Of a DNA stretch of 64,000 bases, positions 1 through 8,703 are shown in pieces. Position numbers and translations under genes: made by a program. The stretch is from NCBI RefSeq assembly GCF_027364955.1, contig NZ_DAHXOI010000001.1, forward strand, positions 62,001 to 126,000, given 5' to 3'. The notes beneath the pieces are model-generated. The model was not told where the DNA came from, ran no database searches, and worked only from the letters and a program-made list of their open reading frames with translations. Source of the DNA: Ferrimicrobium sp. GTDB lineage: Bacteria; Actinomycetota; Acidimicrobiia; Acidimicrobiales; Acidimicrobiaceae. The stretch's first letter is position 1, and every line of letters begins with the position of its first letter.

Positions 1-515
1 GATGGATGTCATCAGGACCACGCTGCGGCCTCGGCGAGATCCATTTGCCTGATCTCCAACCTGGTTCATCGATTATGCCTGGCAAGGTGAATCCGGTGGT
101 GCCCGAAGCGATGGGTCAAGTCGTCGCCAAGGTCATCGGCAACGATGCGACGATCGCCTTTGGGGGAGCGGCCGGAAACTTCGAACTCAACGTCATGCAG
201 CCAATTATCGGAGTCGCTATCTTGGATTCGATTCACATTATGAGTACTATTGCGGAATCGATGCTCACCAAATGTATTCTTGGCATCGAGGCCAATGTCG
301 AGCGCTGTCGCATGTATGCACTCTCCTCGCCGTCAATCGGAACTTCCTTGAACCCCTATATCGGATATGAACAGGCGGCAAAGGTGATTAAGGAAGCGCT
401 CGCGAGCGACAAAGACTTGCGAACCGTGGTGCTTGAGAAGGGTCTCCTCTCCGAAGCAGAGGTCGATGTCGCACTTGACGTCATGGCAATGACTAAAGGA
501 GGTATTGTCCGCTAG
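1..515 (+). CDS. fumC: Class II fumarate hydratase, 3' part (cut by window start)
   Basis: This is the last ~170 residues of an aspartase/fumarase superfamily enzyme that interconverts fumarate and malate in the TCA cycle. The frame is open to the window edge, and the ATG at base 6 is internal, within the SSGPRCGLGEI motif. The signature GSSIMPGKVNPV is present near residue 20 of the visible part, followed by FELNVMQPIIG. The tail (ANVERCR, LSSPSIGTSLNPYIGYEQAA, LDVMAMTKGG) resembles mycobacterial FumC more than aspartase, and the PGK (not PAK) in the signature also favours fumarase. Aspartate ammonia-lyase remains the alternative because the N-terminal half is missing. Confidence 0.85.
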   Translation, partial: WMSSGPRCGLGEIHLPDLQPGSSIMPGKVNPVVPEAMGQVVAKVIGNDATIAFGGAAGNFELNVMQPIIGVAILDSIHIMSTIAESMLTKCILGIEANVERCRMYALSSPSIGTSLNPYIGYEQAAKVIKEALASDKDLRTVVLEKGLLSEAEVDVALDVMAMTKGGIVR

Positions 516-593
516 TGCTCGGAGTCGCTATGGGACAATAGCGCGACCATGTGATGTGTATCTACAGCGTCGGTAGCCATGTGTTGGAGTGGC

Positions 594-624
594 CACGGCT
601 GCGGTTTGTCCAACCGCAGCCGTG
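594..624. terminator. Strong hairpin between fumC and a convergent gene
   Basis: A perfect 13-bp inverted repeat (arms 594-606 and 612-624, 5-nt loop) lies between the fumC stop and the end of the convergent small membrane gene. No T-run follows on either strand, so it could be a bidirectional or Rho-assisted terminator. Function is inferred from position only. Confidence 0.5.
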
Positions 625-646
625 ACACCCGGGTTTAGCGAAGATA

Positions 647-982
647 TCAGGCGACTCGTTTGAGGTCGCTGCGCTCGAGTTGGACAGCTTGATCTTCAAT
701 TTTGCGATGTAACCCAGCGAAGAACCCTACGATCGCATCAAAGAAGAAGGCGATCCCACCAAGCGCCAGACCGGTGATGGTGACGCCTACCCAGTCGGCT
801 CGTAGATGGCCGATGGCGAATCCAGTCCATAGATTGAGGTTGGCGATCCAAGCGAGTGCGACTCCCAAAATGAGTTGCACAAGTGGTTTGAGTTCTCGGG
901 TGTGCCCATAGGCGCGCTCCCCAAGGAGACTCAACCCGTAGATACCAAGGCCGAACAGGATGACAAGCCCAAAGAAGTGCAT
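647..982 (-). CDS. Small membrane protein of unknown function
   Basis: 111 residues with three hydrophobic stretches (about residues 2-20, 35-55 and 66-90), separated by short charged loops and ending in a charged tail (HRKIEDQAVQLERSDLKRV). The likely topology is three membrane segments in the cytoplasmic membrane. The ATG start is well supported by an AAAGGAGG ribosome-binding site about 8 bases upstream. It is convergent with fumC and has no obvious operon partner. I do not recognise a family. Confidence 0.7.
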   Translation of the reverse strand: MHFFGLVILFGLGIYGLSLLGERAYGHTRELKPLVQLILGVALAWIANLNLWTGFAIGHLRADWVGVTITGLALGGIAFFFDAIVGFFAGLHRKIEDQAVQLERSDLKRVA

Positions 983-1367
983 TTGATCCTCCTTTCAACT
1001 TCTGTTGGTTCGTAGGCGTCAACACGCGGACCGCAAGGTTGTATGCCAGCCACATTTCAGGTATTTTTTAGCTTGTGGCTTCGGTCATAGTACTGGGAGG
1101 GTGTGCCTAAACGAACAACGCGGGTGGTGTGCGAATGCGTCTGGCTGGAATCTCGTACCTAGGCACGGCATAGGCGGCCTAAAGGCACACACTCCGTTCC
1201 CTGACCCTTGGAGGTGTATGGGCGGGAGACGACGGCTGTCGGCCGAAGGAAGGCTGTGAGTTCGTCATGTGAGAGGGCAAGAATGAACAAGCGCGAGAGT
1301 TGGTGCCAAAATCGCCGCTGGAGCGAGAGGTCGAGCAAGACGAACAGCCGCTCGTAGACTCTTTGGT
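983..1367. other. 385-bp intergenic region with a long interrupted inverted repeat
   Basis: No convincing gene lies here. The left edge carries the ribosome-binding site of the minus-strand membrane protein. In the middle, bases 1096-1108 (ggagggtgtgcct) and 1183-1195 (aggcacacactcc) form a 12/13 inverted repeat separated by 74 bases. A short frame from 1283 (24 codons) has no support. Confidence 0.5.
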
Positions 1368-1877
1368 ATGGCACTTTTGGAGCACTTTCGGTACCTGGCA
1401 CGCTACGCGATGTTCGATGATCCCGATATCGTGACCGAGTTTGGCTATCTTCTGGCGGAAGGAGCAGACGACCCCGCCGAGCTTAGTCCCGCATTAGTTC
1501 AGTTGTTGAAGGGAATGCCTCAAGCGATCGAGATTTGGAGTGTCACGAATGCGCTGCTCGGGGCCGTTGACCTCGCGGGCGCTGCCGCCGAGCTTGGCTG
1601 GGCACTGATCACACACGTCAGCGGGTGCGAACTTCATCGATCCCCGATCATGCCGCTCGCGGTCAGCGCGCGGTCCGCGCTTCAGATTGGTGCCCTGCAG
1701 GAGTGTCGGACGTGTCGCTTTCGACTGCTCCCTGATGCCTTACTCCACCGATATGCGACGCATTATGGATACCCTGTGGAGGCACTGGGATCCCGTCCGG
1801 TCTATGTTGATGGCGTCAGAGTTCTCTCAAAACAGTATGAGTGGCCGAGCCTGGCTCCAATATTGGCCGATCATTAA
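1368..1877 (+). CDS. Hypothetical protein with a CxxC motif
   Basis: 169 residues that I cannot assign to a family. The protein is Leu/Ala-rich and probably helical in the first 100 residues. It has a CRTCRFRL segment near residue 110 that could bind metal or be redox-active, and it ends in a proline-containing tail. The frame is open upstream to a stop at 1284 but offers no earlier start codon. The ATG at 1368 lacks a clear Shine-Dalgarno sequence. Codon use looks natural for the genome, but without a family this stays a tentative gene. Confidence 0.45.
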   Translation: MALLEHFRYLARYAMFDDPDIVTEFGYLLAEGADDPAELSPALVQLLKGMPQAIEIWSVTNALLGAVDLAGAAAELGWALITHVSGCELHRSPIMPLAVSARSALQIGALQECRTCRFRLLPDALLHRYATHYGYPVEALGSRPVYVDGVRVLSKQYEWPSLAPILADH

Positions 1878-2348
1878 CTGGTCCACCTGGTTAAATTGGT
1901 AAGGGTCAGCACAGATTGATAGAATTAGCCCTCGTCTCATCCGAGTCACTACTTGTGTGAGCGCCAAGATGAAGCTATGAAGTCTCTATCTCTGGAGTAT
2001 CTCTGGAGTATCTCTGGAGTATCTCTGGAGTCGCTTTCTCATCCGGCATAGATCAGGTCAGTAATCGCGGTCCGTTTTGTGGTGGTTCGGACACGATTAG
2101 TGAGGCTATATCGCACTATAAGGATGCACTCTTCTGGGCATGAGGAGCACATAGACTTTTTGTCACCCCAAAACGGTATGCAGCGGAGCAAGCTGCAAAA
2201 ATTATTTGGTGGTGATATTTTCGTGATGAACTGGTGTTTCTTCGCGATTGTGCTGCATACTAATACAATGGATAGCACATTATACGGTAGATCTTGCTAG
2301 CATCCTTAGAAGGGGCATAGCAAAATCTAACGTACCTAGGGGGTGCTC
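1878..2348. other. Intergenic region, lower GC, upstream of the permease
   Basis: About 470 bases without a supported gene. It contains the 11-bp tandem array at 1988-2031 and a more AT-rich part (about 2190-2330) that is the likely promoter region of the permease. No -35/-10 pair is clear enough to assign. Confidence 0.5.
1988..2031. repeat. Four perfect tandem copies of an 11-bp unit
   Basis: The unit atctctggagt is repeated exactly four times head to tail (1988-1998, 1999-2009, 2010-2020, 2021-2031). An 11-bp period puts every copy on about the same face of the helix. It lies ~320 bp upstream of the permease start. A regulatory role is possible but not shown; simple slippage is the alternative. 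Confidence 0.9.
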
Positions 2349-3926
2349 ATGGCTCAAACAACGGATAGTTCGACGGATAATTCGGGAGAGGCTGGTGGAT
2401 CTCTTCGCAAGGGAATCTCGCTTCTACCGATGATTATTCTTGGTGTTGGAGGCGCAGTCGGAACGGGGGCCCTCTTTAGCGGTATTGGAATGGCAGCAGT
2501 CGCCGGACCCGCAATGATCGTCTCATGGGTGATCGGGTGTGTGATATATACCTTCATCGGTATTACCTATGTGGACATGAGCGTTCGTTTTCCTGAGGCA
2601 GGTGGACCTGCACGCTACTCGCTCTACACCCATGGTTGGGTGGCAAATCTGGTGAATTCAGTGGGCAGTCTTGTGTGGTACCTCCTCATCCCGCCGATCG
2701 AGGCGATCGCTACTGTTACAGCACTCAGCTACTTCGATTCGGGGCTTTTGAATGCGAAGGGCGATCCCACGCTCTCGGGTGCGCTCGTTGCACTGGTACT
2801 CCTCGTGGTCTACATCCCAGTGAACTTCTACGGTGTGAAGATCCTGGCTCGCATCAACAATGCGCTTGGGGGTGTCAAGATCGTACTGTACTTGCTGTTG
2901 GCGGTCGGTTTTATCCTTGTCATGGGGAGAGCCTCGAACTTCAGTGCTTTTGGCGGCTTTGCGCCGTACGGGATTGGTCCAATCTTTGCCGCTGTGCCAA
3001 TCGCGATGTTTGCCTTCGGTGCGATCCGAGTGATTCCTGATTTTGCCGAAGAGGCAAAAGATGGCCGCACCCTGAAGGTAGGAATCATCTACACCTTGAT
3101 CGTGCAGTTCGTCATCTACGTACTCTTTAGTGTTGCACTGATAGCTGGACTCAGCTGGGGCACCCTCTCTACCAAGGTTGGCGAGTGGACCGCTCTCACC
3201 AAAGTGACGGCGAACCCATTTATTGCCCTCACCACCAACCGGGGCGTGGATTGGCTCCTCGTTGTGGCCGTCATCGTTGGCATCCTTGGTCCAGGGGTAG
3301 CTGGCTATGTCTACCAGGGCGCGGGATCGCGGGTCCTTCTGGCGATGGCTCGTACCGGTTATGTCCCCAAGCGTTTCAAGGAGATCCACGCACGTCACAA
3401 GACGCCAGCGCTTTCCTTGATCGTAGTCGCGTTGATTGGTGCGGCACTTGCCCTGCTTGCGGCGCCAGTTCCGCGCATCATTAGTCTGATCGATGATGCG
3501 GTGGTCGGAGGCTATATATCCTTTGGAGCGGTTCCCGCAGCGATGTTGGCAGTGCGTAAACAACGCGGTGAATCATTCAGTGTCGGTTCCACCATTATCG
3601 CAGCGTTGGGCTTTGGTGGGGCCTCGCTTGTGGTGTATTGGTCCGGTTGGCCTGCCGTTCCCTATGCGGTGATTCTCATCGCTATTGGCTCTGTGCTGCT
3701 TGGATTTGCGCAGAACTTTAAGCAGCTGCTCCATTCGTTGTGGTACATCGTCTGGATTCTTTTCCTGACGGTGATGGCCGCGATTGGAAGTGTCGGGAAG
3801 GGCAATGAAATCTCCTTCGATCTCTCTTCGGTGCTGGTAGCGATCGTCTCGGTCTTTGTGATCTTGCCTTGGGCGGTCCACAGCAGGTTATCGGTTGATG
3901 AGGTTGAGCAGCTGGAAGCCTCCTAA
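2349..3926 (+). CDS. APC-family amino acid permease
   Basis: A 525-residue polytopic membrane protein with about 12-14 hydrophobic segments. The N-terminus is a Ser/Thr-rich cytoplasmic tail leading into the first segment LPMIILGVGGAVGTGALFSG, whose Gly-rich unwound helix is the substrate-binding element typical of the APC superfamily. A FPEAGGPARYSLYTHG loop follows helix 2, also characteristic. It probably imports or exchanges an amino acid or amine by secondary transport; the substrate cannot be read. The ATG at 2349 is chosen because AGGGGG (2338-2343) sits five bases upstream; a GTG at 2343 is in frame. It appears monocistronic. Confidence 0.88.
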   Translation: MAQTTDSSTDNSGEAGGSLRKGISLLPMIILGVGGAVGTGALFSGIGMAAVAGPAMIVSWVIGCVIYTFIGITYVDMSVRFPEAGGPARYSLYTHGWVANLVNSVGSLVWYLLIPPIEAIATVTALSYFDSGLLNAKGDPTLSGALVALVLLVVYIPVNFYGVKILARINNALGGVKIVLYLLLAVGFILVMGRASNFSAFGGFAPYGIGPIFAAVPIAMFAFGAIRVIPDFAEEAKDGRTLKVGIIYTLIVQFVIYVLFSVALIAGLSWGTLSTKVGEWTALTKVTANPFIALTTNRGVDWLLVVAVIVGILGPGVAGYVYQGAGSRVLLAMARTGYVPKRFKEIHARHKTPALSLIVVALIGAALALLAAPVPRIISLIDDAVVGGYISFGAVPAAMLAVRKQRGESFSVGSTIIAALGFGGASLVVYWSGWPAVPYAVILIAIGSVLLGFAQNFKQLLHSLWYIVWILFLTVMAAIGSVGKGNEISFDLSSVLVAIVSVFVILPWAVHSRLSVDEVEQLEAS

Positions 3927-4190
3927 AACGTCCGGCCTATCCGTACACACTTTGGGCGGCCCACGGTTGGATGCTAAGCTGGGACCAGTCTAAGGTGCAC
4001 TGGTCGGGCATTTGGCTAGCGCCGAATCGTTCCCTCGGCTAGCGGGTGAGGGTAGTCGGTGGTCCTCTGGTTCTGTCTTGCAAACCGTGCACGCGAAACC
4101 AGGTGCGTGGGCGTTGGGGGAGCGTCCATGTCGATTGACCCAGCACGCGTCGCCGGGACGTTTGGGAGATCGAACGAAAGGAGGGTGGGC

Positions 4191-4652
4191 ATGGGAAACC
4201 GTCGCTCGTCAATCACCATGACGGATGCTGAGCGCGAAGCCTTTCTGCGTACCGGTCGGACGTTAAACTTGGCGTCGATTGGCCTTGATGGTCGTCCTCA
4301 TCTAGTCGCGATGTGGTATTGCCTCATCGAGGAGACGATCTGGTGTTGGACGTATGCCAAATCGCAGAAGGCGTTCAATTTGAGGAGGGATCCTCGCGTC
4401 ACAGGCTTGGTCGAAGCAGGAGAACACTACGAGGAACTCCGAGGTGTGACGCTGTATGCACGCGCTCGTATCACTGAAGATCTGGAACAGATACAACGGG
4501 TAGGCGCTAGCCTCTTCGCTCGCTACCAGTCTGGGGACTCGACGGTGACAGAGGAGACATTCTTGGGTTCTGCTCCGAAGCGCATTGCGTTTGCTTTGGT
4601 GGTTGAGGAGTTCGTGAGTTGGGACCATCGTAAGCTACACGGTGGGTACTGA
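4191..4652 (+). CDS. Pyridoxamine 5'-phosphate oxidase-like, FMN/F420-binding split-barrel protein
   Basis: 153 residues. The pattern FLRTGRTLNLASIGLDGRPH, then VAMWYCLIEETIWCWTYAKS, then KAFNLRRDPRVTGLVEAG is that of the PPOX split beta-barrel family, which binds FMN or, in Actinobacteria, often the deazaflavin F420. These proteins are small homodimeric oxidoreductases; the substrate cannot be assigned. The frame extends upstream to 4059, but AAAGGAGGGTG (4178-4188) just before the ATG at 4191 fixes the start. Within the 264 bases upstream is a short hairpin (gaccagt...actggtc). Confidence 0.82.
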   Translation: MGNRRSSITMTDAEREAFLRTGRTLNLASIGLDGRPHLVAMWYCLIEETIWCWTYAKSQKAFNLRRDPRVTGLVEAGEHYEELRGVTLYARARITEDLEQIQRVGASLFARYQSGDSTVTEETFLGSAPKRIAFALVVEEFVSWDHRKLHGGY

Positions 4653-4727
4653 AGTGTTGAGAACCGCAGATTCGTACTCTGTAGTATGGTTCGCGGCTAT
4701 CGTCTGGCGACTTGCTAGGATTTGACC

Positions 4728-5411
4728 ATGGGCGAAATGATTACTTTTCCTAGCAATGGACATGAAGCATCCGGATATCTAGCCATACCGGAGGCAGGTG
4801 TTGGACCTGGCGTTATTGTTATCCAGGAGTGGTGGGGTATCAACAGTCATATCAAGGATGTCTGTGATCGCTTCGCGGCGCAGGGATTTCTCGCGCTGGC
4901 TCCAGACCTCTACAATGGGCGCGTCGTCGCCGAGCCCGATGAGGCTGCGAAGGCGATGATGGCGTTACAGCTTCAGGATGCCTCCAAACAAATGAAGGGA
5001 GCGGTCAAGGAACTCCTGCGGCGCTCAGGGGGCAGTGGCGTAGGCGTCGTCGGGTTTTGCATGGGCGGGGGATTGGCCTATGTGCTTGCGGCGAACCAAC
5101 CGGAACTGGTGAAGGCTCTGGTCCCCTTCTATGGCGTGATCCCTTGGCCTGACGCGGAGCCCGATTATGCCTTGATTCAGGCCCCGATCCAGGGTCACTA
5201 TGCCGAGCACGATGATGCGTCGTCTCCCGAGATCGTCCGCCAACTTGAGCAACGCTTGCGATCGATGGGCAAGTCGGTAGAGTTCTTCATCTATCCAGGT
5301 ACTGAGCATGCCTTCTTTAATGACGATCGACCTGAGGTCTACCATGCACAGTCCGCAATGCAGGCGTGGGACCGAACCACACAGTTTCTGAGGGATACGC
5401 TGGACGCCTAA
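4728..5411 (+). CDS. Dienelactone hydrolase-family alpha/beta hydrolase
   Basis: 227 residues with the complete dienelactone hydrolase layout: EWWGINSHIKDVCDRFA after strand 1, nucleophile Cys111 in GFCMGGG, acidic residue near Asp162 (AEHDD) and His194 (TEHAFFND). Cys instead of Ser as nucleophile is the family hallmark. The family hydrolyses dienelactones in chlorocatechol breakdown, but many members act on other esters or lactones and no aromatic pathway genes are nearby. ATG 4728 is preferred over the in-frame TTG at 4722. It is cytoplasmic, since no signal peptide is seen. Confidence 0.9.
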   Translation: MGEMITFPSNGHEASGYLAIPEAGVGPGVIVIQEWWGINSHIKDVCDRFAAQGFLALAPDLYNGRVVAEPDEAAKAMMALQLQDASKQMKGAVKELLRRSGGSGVGVVGFCMGGGLAYVLAANQPELVKALVPFYGVIPWPDAEPDYALIQAPIQGHYAEHDDASSPEIVRQLEQRLRSMGKSVEFFIYPGTEHAFFNDDRPEVYHAQSAMQAWDRTTQFLRDTLDA

Positions 5412-5501
5412 GCCTGTGTCGGGAGCTGTTCCTCTCGCGTACAGCTCGCTAGCTGATGGTATGTCGCTTAGTTATCAACCTTGCGGCTAGGCTGGTGGAC
5501 T

Positions 5502-6014
5502 GTGGTGCCCTCTGATTACGTGCGTCGATTGCGAGCACACGTCGGACACGATTGGTTATTATTACCAAGTGCGGTAGCGCTCGTTGAACGCCATTCTGGT
5601 GAACTACTCCTTGTTCGGCAGGCTGATATGGCCGATTGGTCGCTCCCGGGCGGTGCGATAGAGCTTGGTGAAACGCCGACGCAGGCAGTCGTCCGTGAGG
5701 TCGCCGAGGAGACCGGTTTGGATATTGAAGAGGTCGAACTCGTGACGGTCGTTGGCGGTCCGCGTTACCGGGTGGTCTATGCCAGTGGTGACCAGGTAGA
5801 GTACACCTCGGCGATCTATCGCAGTCGATGTCGAGCCGACCAAGAACCCGTTCCCGATGGGGTTGAGCTGGCGGAACTCTGCTGGTGTCCACCAGAACGG
5901 CTGGACGAATACTCGATGATTCCCTACGTGCAGAACCTTCTTGTTGATCTTGGCCTGTTGGCGGATACGACAGGACACCGTCAAGGACCAGCAGCTAGCT
6001 CCGAGGGTGCATGA
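5502..6014 (+). CDS. Nudix hydrolase
   Basis: About 170 residues with a perfect Nudix box (G-x5-E-x7-REVAEETGL) near residues 47-69, preceded by LLLVRQADMADWSLPGGA. It should cleave a nucleoside diphosphate linked to another group (nucleotide sugar, dNTP, ADP-ribose or similar) with Mg2+; the substrate cannot be predicted. The start is uncertain: tandem GTG codons at 5502/5505 are favoured, with a TTG at 5481 as alternative, and no strong Shine-Dalgarno sequence decides. The last 20 residues are probably disordered. Confidence 0.85.
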   Translation: MVPSDYVRRLRAHVGHDWLLLPSAVALVERHSGELLLVRQADMADWSLPGGAIELGETPTQAVVREVAEETGLDIEEVELVTVVGGPRYRVVYASGDQVEYTSAIYRSRCRADQEPVPDGVELAELCWCPPERLDEYSMIPYVQNLLVDLGLLADTTGHRQGPAASSEGA

Positions 6015-6474
6015 TCTTCGGGTCCACCTATCGGGGTATATGGTCGCGTCGCGAGGCCCAAGAGGGATGAGGAGGTGAACCACGTGTCTTGACCCAAGTC
6101 CCACCATACGAAGGGCATCCAACGCCTCGCGATTGGCGCGAGCACGTTCTTGTTCTCCTTGTTCGACCTGACGACTCGGTTGTTCTGCATTTGGAGTTGC
6201 TCCTCTAGGAACATCGAGCATCTCTTGCTGTAGTGATCGATGCAAAACGTTTGCGTTGCTATCTTGTCTGTGGTCCGCTGCGAACGGGTATGAGCGAGCA
6301 GAGGAGCGCAATGCCCCATAATGGTCCAAAATGGTCCAAAATGGTCCACTTCACCTCCATCGTTGAACGTTGGTGTGAGCCACTGCCACGCACTCGTGGC
6401 ACGGGCAGCGACTATCTCCTGGCGCTACGATCGCAACTAACATGGGTCGTTGGAGTGTTGCAAAGGAGGACGTC
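6015..6474. other. 460-bp intergenic region upstream of murA
   Basis: No gene can be supported. On the minus strand one frame (about 6030-6240) reads like protein (ERARANREALDALRMVGLG) but overlaps the Nudix gene and resembles nothing I know; it could be a remnant. The region holds a 13-bp near-palindrome at 6242-6254 (gcaaa-acg-tttgc) and a 3x10-bp tandem repeat at 6321-6350. The murA promoter presumably lies in the last 120 bases. Confidence 0.45.
6321..6350. repeat. Three tandem copies of a 10-bp unit upstream of murA
   Basis: The unit atggtccaaa occurs at 6321-6330 and 6331-6340, and a third copy at 6341-6350 differs in its last three bases. Ten-bp spacing places copies on one helical face. 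It lies 125 bp before the murA start. Confidence 0.85.
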
Positions 6475-7737
6475 ATGCGGGCCTATCGTATTGAGCACTG
6501 TGTGGGCCTCGACGGCAGCCTTGCTGTACAGGGTGCAAAGAACTCGGTGCTCAAGCTCATGGCAGCAACCATTCTGGCCTCTGGCGTGCATGTGCTCGAC
6601 AATGTGCCGAGGATCACCGATGTGGAAATTATGCGTCGGATTCTTGACTCGCTTGGTGTAACGAGCGCTTGGCGAGGACCTCATCGACTTGAGGTCCGGG
6701 TCCCGGAGTCACAGGATCTTTCCAGTCGGCCTGATCACGAACTCGTCAAAAGCATTCGCGCATCGGTCGTGCTGTTGGGGCCGATCCTTGCCCGAACCGG
6801 CGAGGTAGTCCTGGCGACACCCGGTGGTGATGATTTTGGCGACCGACCAGTTGATATCCACGAGCTCGCCCTCACGGCATTGGGGGCAGTGGTGGAGGCG
6901 GTTGACGGACAGTTAATCGCCAAAGCTGATCATCTTGTCGGCTGCGACCTTGTCCTTGAATTTCCTTCGCACACGGCAACGGACAACGTTTTGATGGCGG
7001 CGACCACCGCGAACGGTGTGACGACCATCGACAATGCGGCGAGGGAGCCAGAGGTCATTGATCTGGCAAATGCCCTGATTGAGATGGGTGCCCATATCGA
7101 AGGAGTGGGCACTTCTCGTATCGTGATAGAAGGCGTGGAGCGGCTTACCCCGATGCATCATCGTGTCATCGGCGATCGAGTGGTGGCAGCGACGTACCTC
7201 ACGGCAGTGGGGGCAGTCGGAGGTCGAGTTCGGATCGAGGGTATTGCGCCGTCGAACATGTTGATTCTCCTCCGCAAGCTGGTGAGCGTCGGACTGACTA
7301 TCGAGGTTGGGGATGAATGGATCGAGGTTGCCGGTGATGGGCATCTTCGGGCGGTAGATATTCAAACCCTTCCATACCCCGGGGTGGCAACGGACTATAA
7401 GCCAATGTTGGTGGCGATGCTCTCCATCGCCGATGGCGCCAGCGTGGTGAGCGAGAATCTCTTTGCTGGCAGATTTCGCTACCTGGACGAACTGCGTCGA
7501 TATGGCGCGAATCTGCGCGCTGAAGGACACCATATTATCATCCGTGGTGTTCCTAGACTCCTCGGAACTGAGGTAACGGCCCATGACATTCGTGCCGGCG
7601 CAGCGTTGGTGGTCGCCTCGCTGGCAGCGTGGGGAGAGAGTCAGATCAACGCGGTGGCGCACATCGAACGGGGCTACGATGCGCTTGCTGAGACGCTGGT
7701 GACTTTGGGGGCAACGATAGAAACGATAGAGGTATAG
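6475..7737 (+). CDS. murA: UDP-N-acetylglucosamine 1-carboxyvinyltransferase
   Basis: 420 residues, full length for MurA, which transfers enolpyruvate from PEP to UDP-GlcNAc in the first committed step of peptidoglycan synthesis. The N-terminal QGAKNSVLKLMAA, the loop PGGDDFGDRPVD and the C-terminal HIERGYDALAETLVTLGA identify it. The loop position that is Cys115 in E. coli is Asp119 here (PGGD). This change is known in mycobacterial and chlamydial MurA and makes the enzyme insensitive to fosfomycin. The ATG at 6475 follows AAAGGAGG (6462-6469); the frame runs on upstream to 6442. It heads a run of closely packed genes. Confidence 0.96.
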   Translation: MRAYRIEHCVGLDGSLAVQGAKNSVLKLMAATILASGVHVLDNVPRITDVEIMRRILDSLGVTSAWRGPHRLEVRVPESQDLSSRPDHELVKSIRASVVLLGPILARTGEVVLATPGGDDFGDRPVDIHELALTALGAVVEAVDGQLIAKADHLVGCDLVLEFPSHTATDNVLMAATTANGVTTIDNAAREPEVIDLANALIEMGAHIEGVGTSRIVIEGVERLTPMHHRVIGDRVVAATYLTAVGAVGGRVRIEGIAPSNMLILLRKLVSVGLTIEVGDEWIEVAGDGHLRAVDIQTLPYPGVATDYKPMLVAMLSIADGASVVSENLFAGRFRYLDELRRYGANLRAEGHHIIIRGVPRLLGTEVTAHDIRAGAALVVASLAAWGESQINAVAHIERGYDALAETLVTLGATIETIEV

Positions 7738-8703
7738 GTGGACAATTCCAAGGAGCTCATTGCGAGGGTGCTAGACGATGACGATAAGGGTGCAATCGCG
7801 AGGTTGATCTCCATCGTCGAGCGGCCAGCGTCTAGGGAGCGTGAGGAACTTGAGCTATGGCTTGCGGGTCAGGCTGAGACAGGTTTCGTAGTCGGTATGA
7901 CCGGTGCCCCTGGTAGTGGAAAGTCGACGCTAGTCGATCGTCTCATCAGCCAGATTCGCACGAGCGATGAACGTGTCGCCGTTCTGGCGGTCGATCCTTC
8001 ATCGCCATTTAGTGGTGGTGCCATACTCGGTGATCGGGTGCGTATGCAGAACCACACCCAGGATGCGGGGGTCTATATCCGATCGTTGGCGACTCGAGGC
8101 CACCTCGGCGGTCTCACCGTGGCGGTACCGAGGATCGTTCGTCTCCTCGAAGCGCTGAGGTTTCCTTGGGTGGTGATTGAGACCGTTGGGGTTGGTCAGG
8201 TGGAGATTGAGATCACTGGGGAGGCCGATGCGACAGTGGTGGTCATCAACCCAGGCTGGGGCGATTCCATCCAGGCGAATAAGGCTGGGCTCATGGAGAT
8301 CGCTGATATTTTTGTGATCAACAAGGCGGATCGGGCGGGTGTTCGCGACACGCGTCGGGATCTGGAAAATATGTTGGAGTTGGGTGCTCATGACCGTCGT
8401 CCACCGATTGTGGAGACCGTCGCAACGGGAGGGGATGGAGTTGAAGCCCTGTTCGAAGCGTTGGTGCAATTGAAGGTAAGGCTCCAGGAGAGTGGTGAGC
8501 TCTCGAACCGTCGCGCGACACGACGCTTGGCAGAGTTTGATCGACTGGTGATGTCAACGCTTCGGAGCACCGTGGAATCCGTAGCAGAACGGACTAATCT
8601 GCGTGATCGTGTACGCGAGGGTTCCATGACCCCGGTGACGGCGGCAGCCGAGCTTATCGAGATGATCAAGATATCCTCGAATGAGGAAGAAGGAGGGCGA
8701 TAA
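7738..8703 (+). CDS. meaB: MeaB/ArgK-type G3E GTPase (acyl-CoA mutase chaperone)
   Basis: 321 residues. P-loop GAPGSGKST near residue 60, then AVDPSSPFSGGAILGDRVRM, SLATRGHLGG, VVIETVGVGQVEIE (Walker B/switch region) and NKAD for guanine recognition. MeaB proteins gate B12 loading and protect B12-dependent acyl-CoA mutases (methylmalonyl-CoA or ethylmalonyl-CoA mutase). No mutase gene is in the window. The GTG start directly follows the murA stop (TAG|GTG), suggesting co-transcription. The older annotation as an arginine/ornithine transport kinase (ArgK) is a misnomer for this family. Confidence 0.92.
   Translation: MDNSKELIARVLDDDDKGAIARLISIVERPASREREELELWLAGQAETGFVVGMTGAPGSGKSTLVDRLISQIRTSDERVAVLAVDPSSPFSGGAILGDRVRMQNHTQDAGVYIRSLATRGHLGGLTVAVPRIVRLLEALRFPWVVIETVGVGQVEIEITGEADATVVVINPGWGDSIQANKAGLMEIADIFVINKADRAGVRDTRRDLENMLELGAHDRRPPIVETVATGGDGVEALFEALVQLKVRLQESGELSNRRATRRLAEFDRLVMSTLRSTVESVAERTNLRDRVREGSMTPVTAAAELIEMIKISSNEEEGGR

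Noticed and set aside
2658-3563. 301-codon minus-strand frame opposite the permease
   Set aside because: Charged, motif-free translation antisense to a clear membrane protein.
5604-6329. 241-codon minus-strand gene
   Set aside because: Half lies antisense to the Nudix gene; the remaining part has no known family and no clear start signal.
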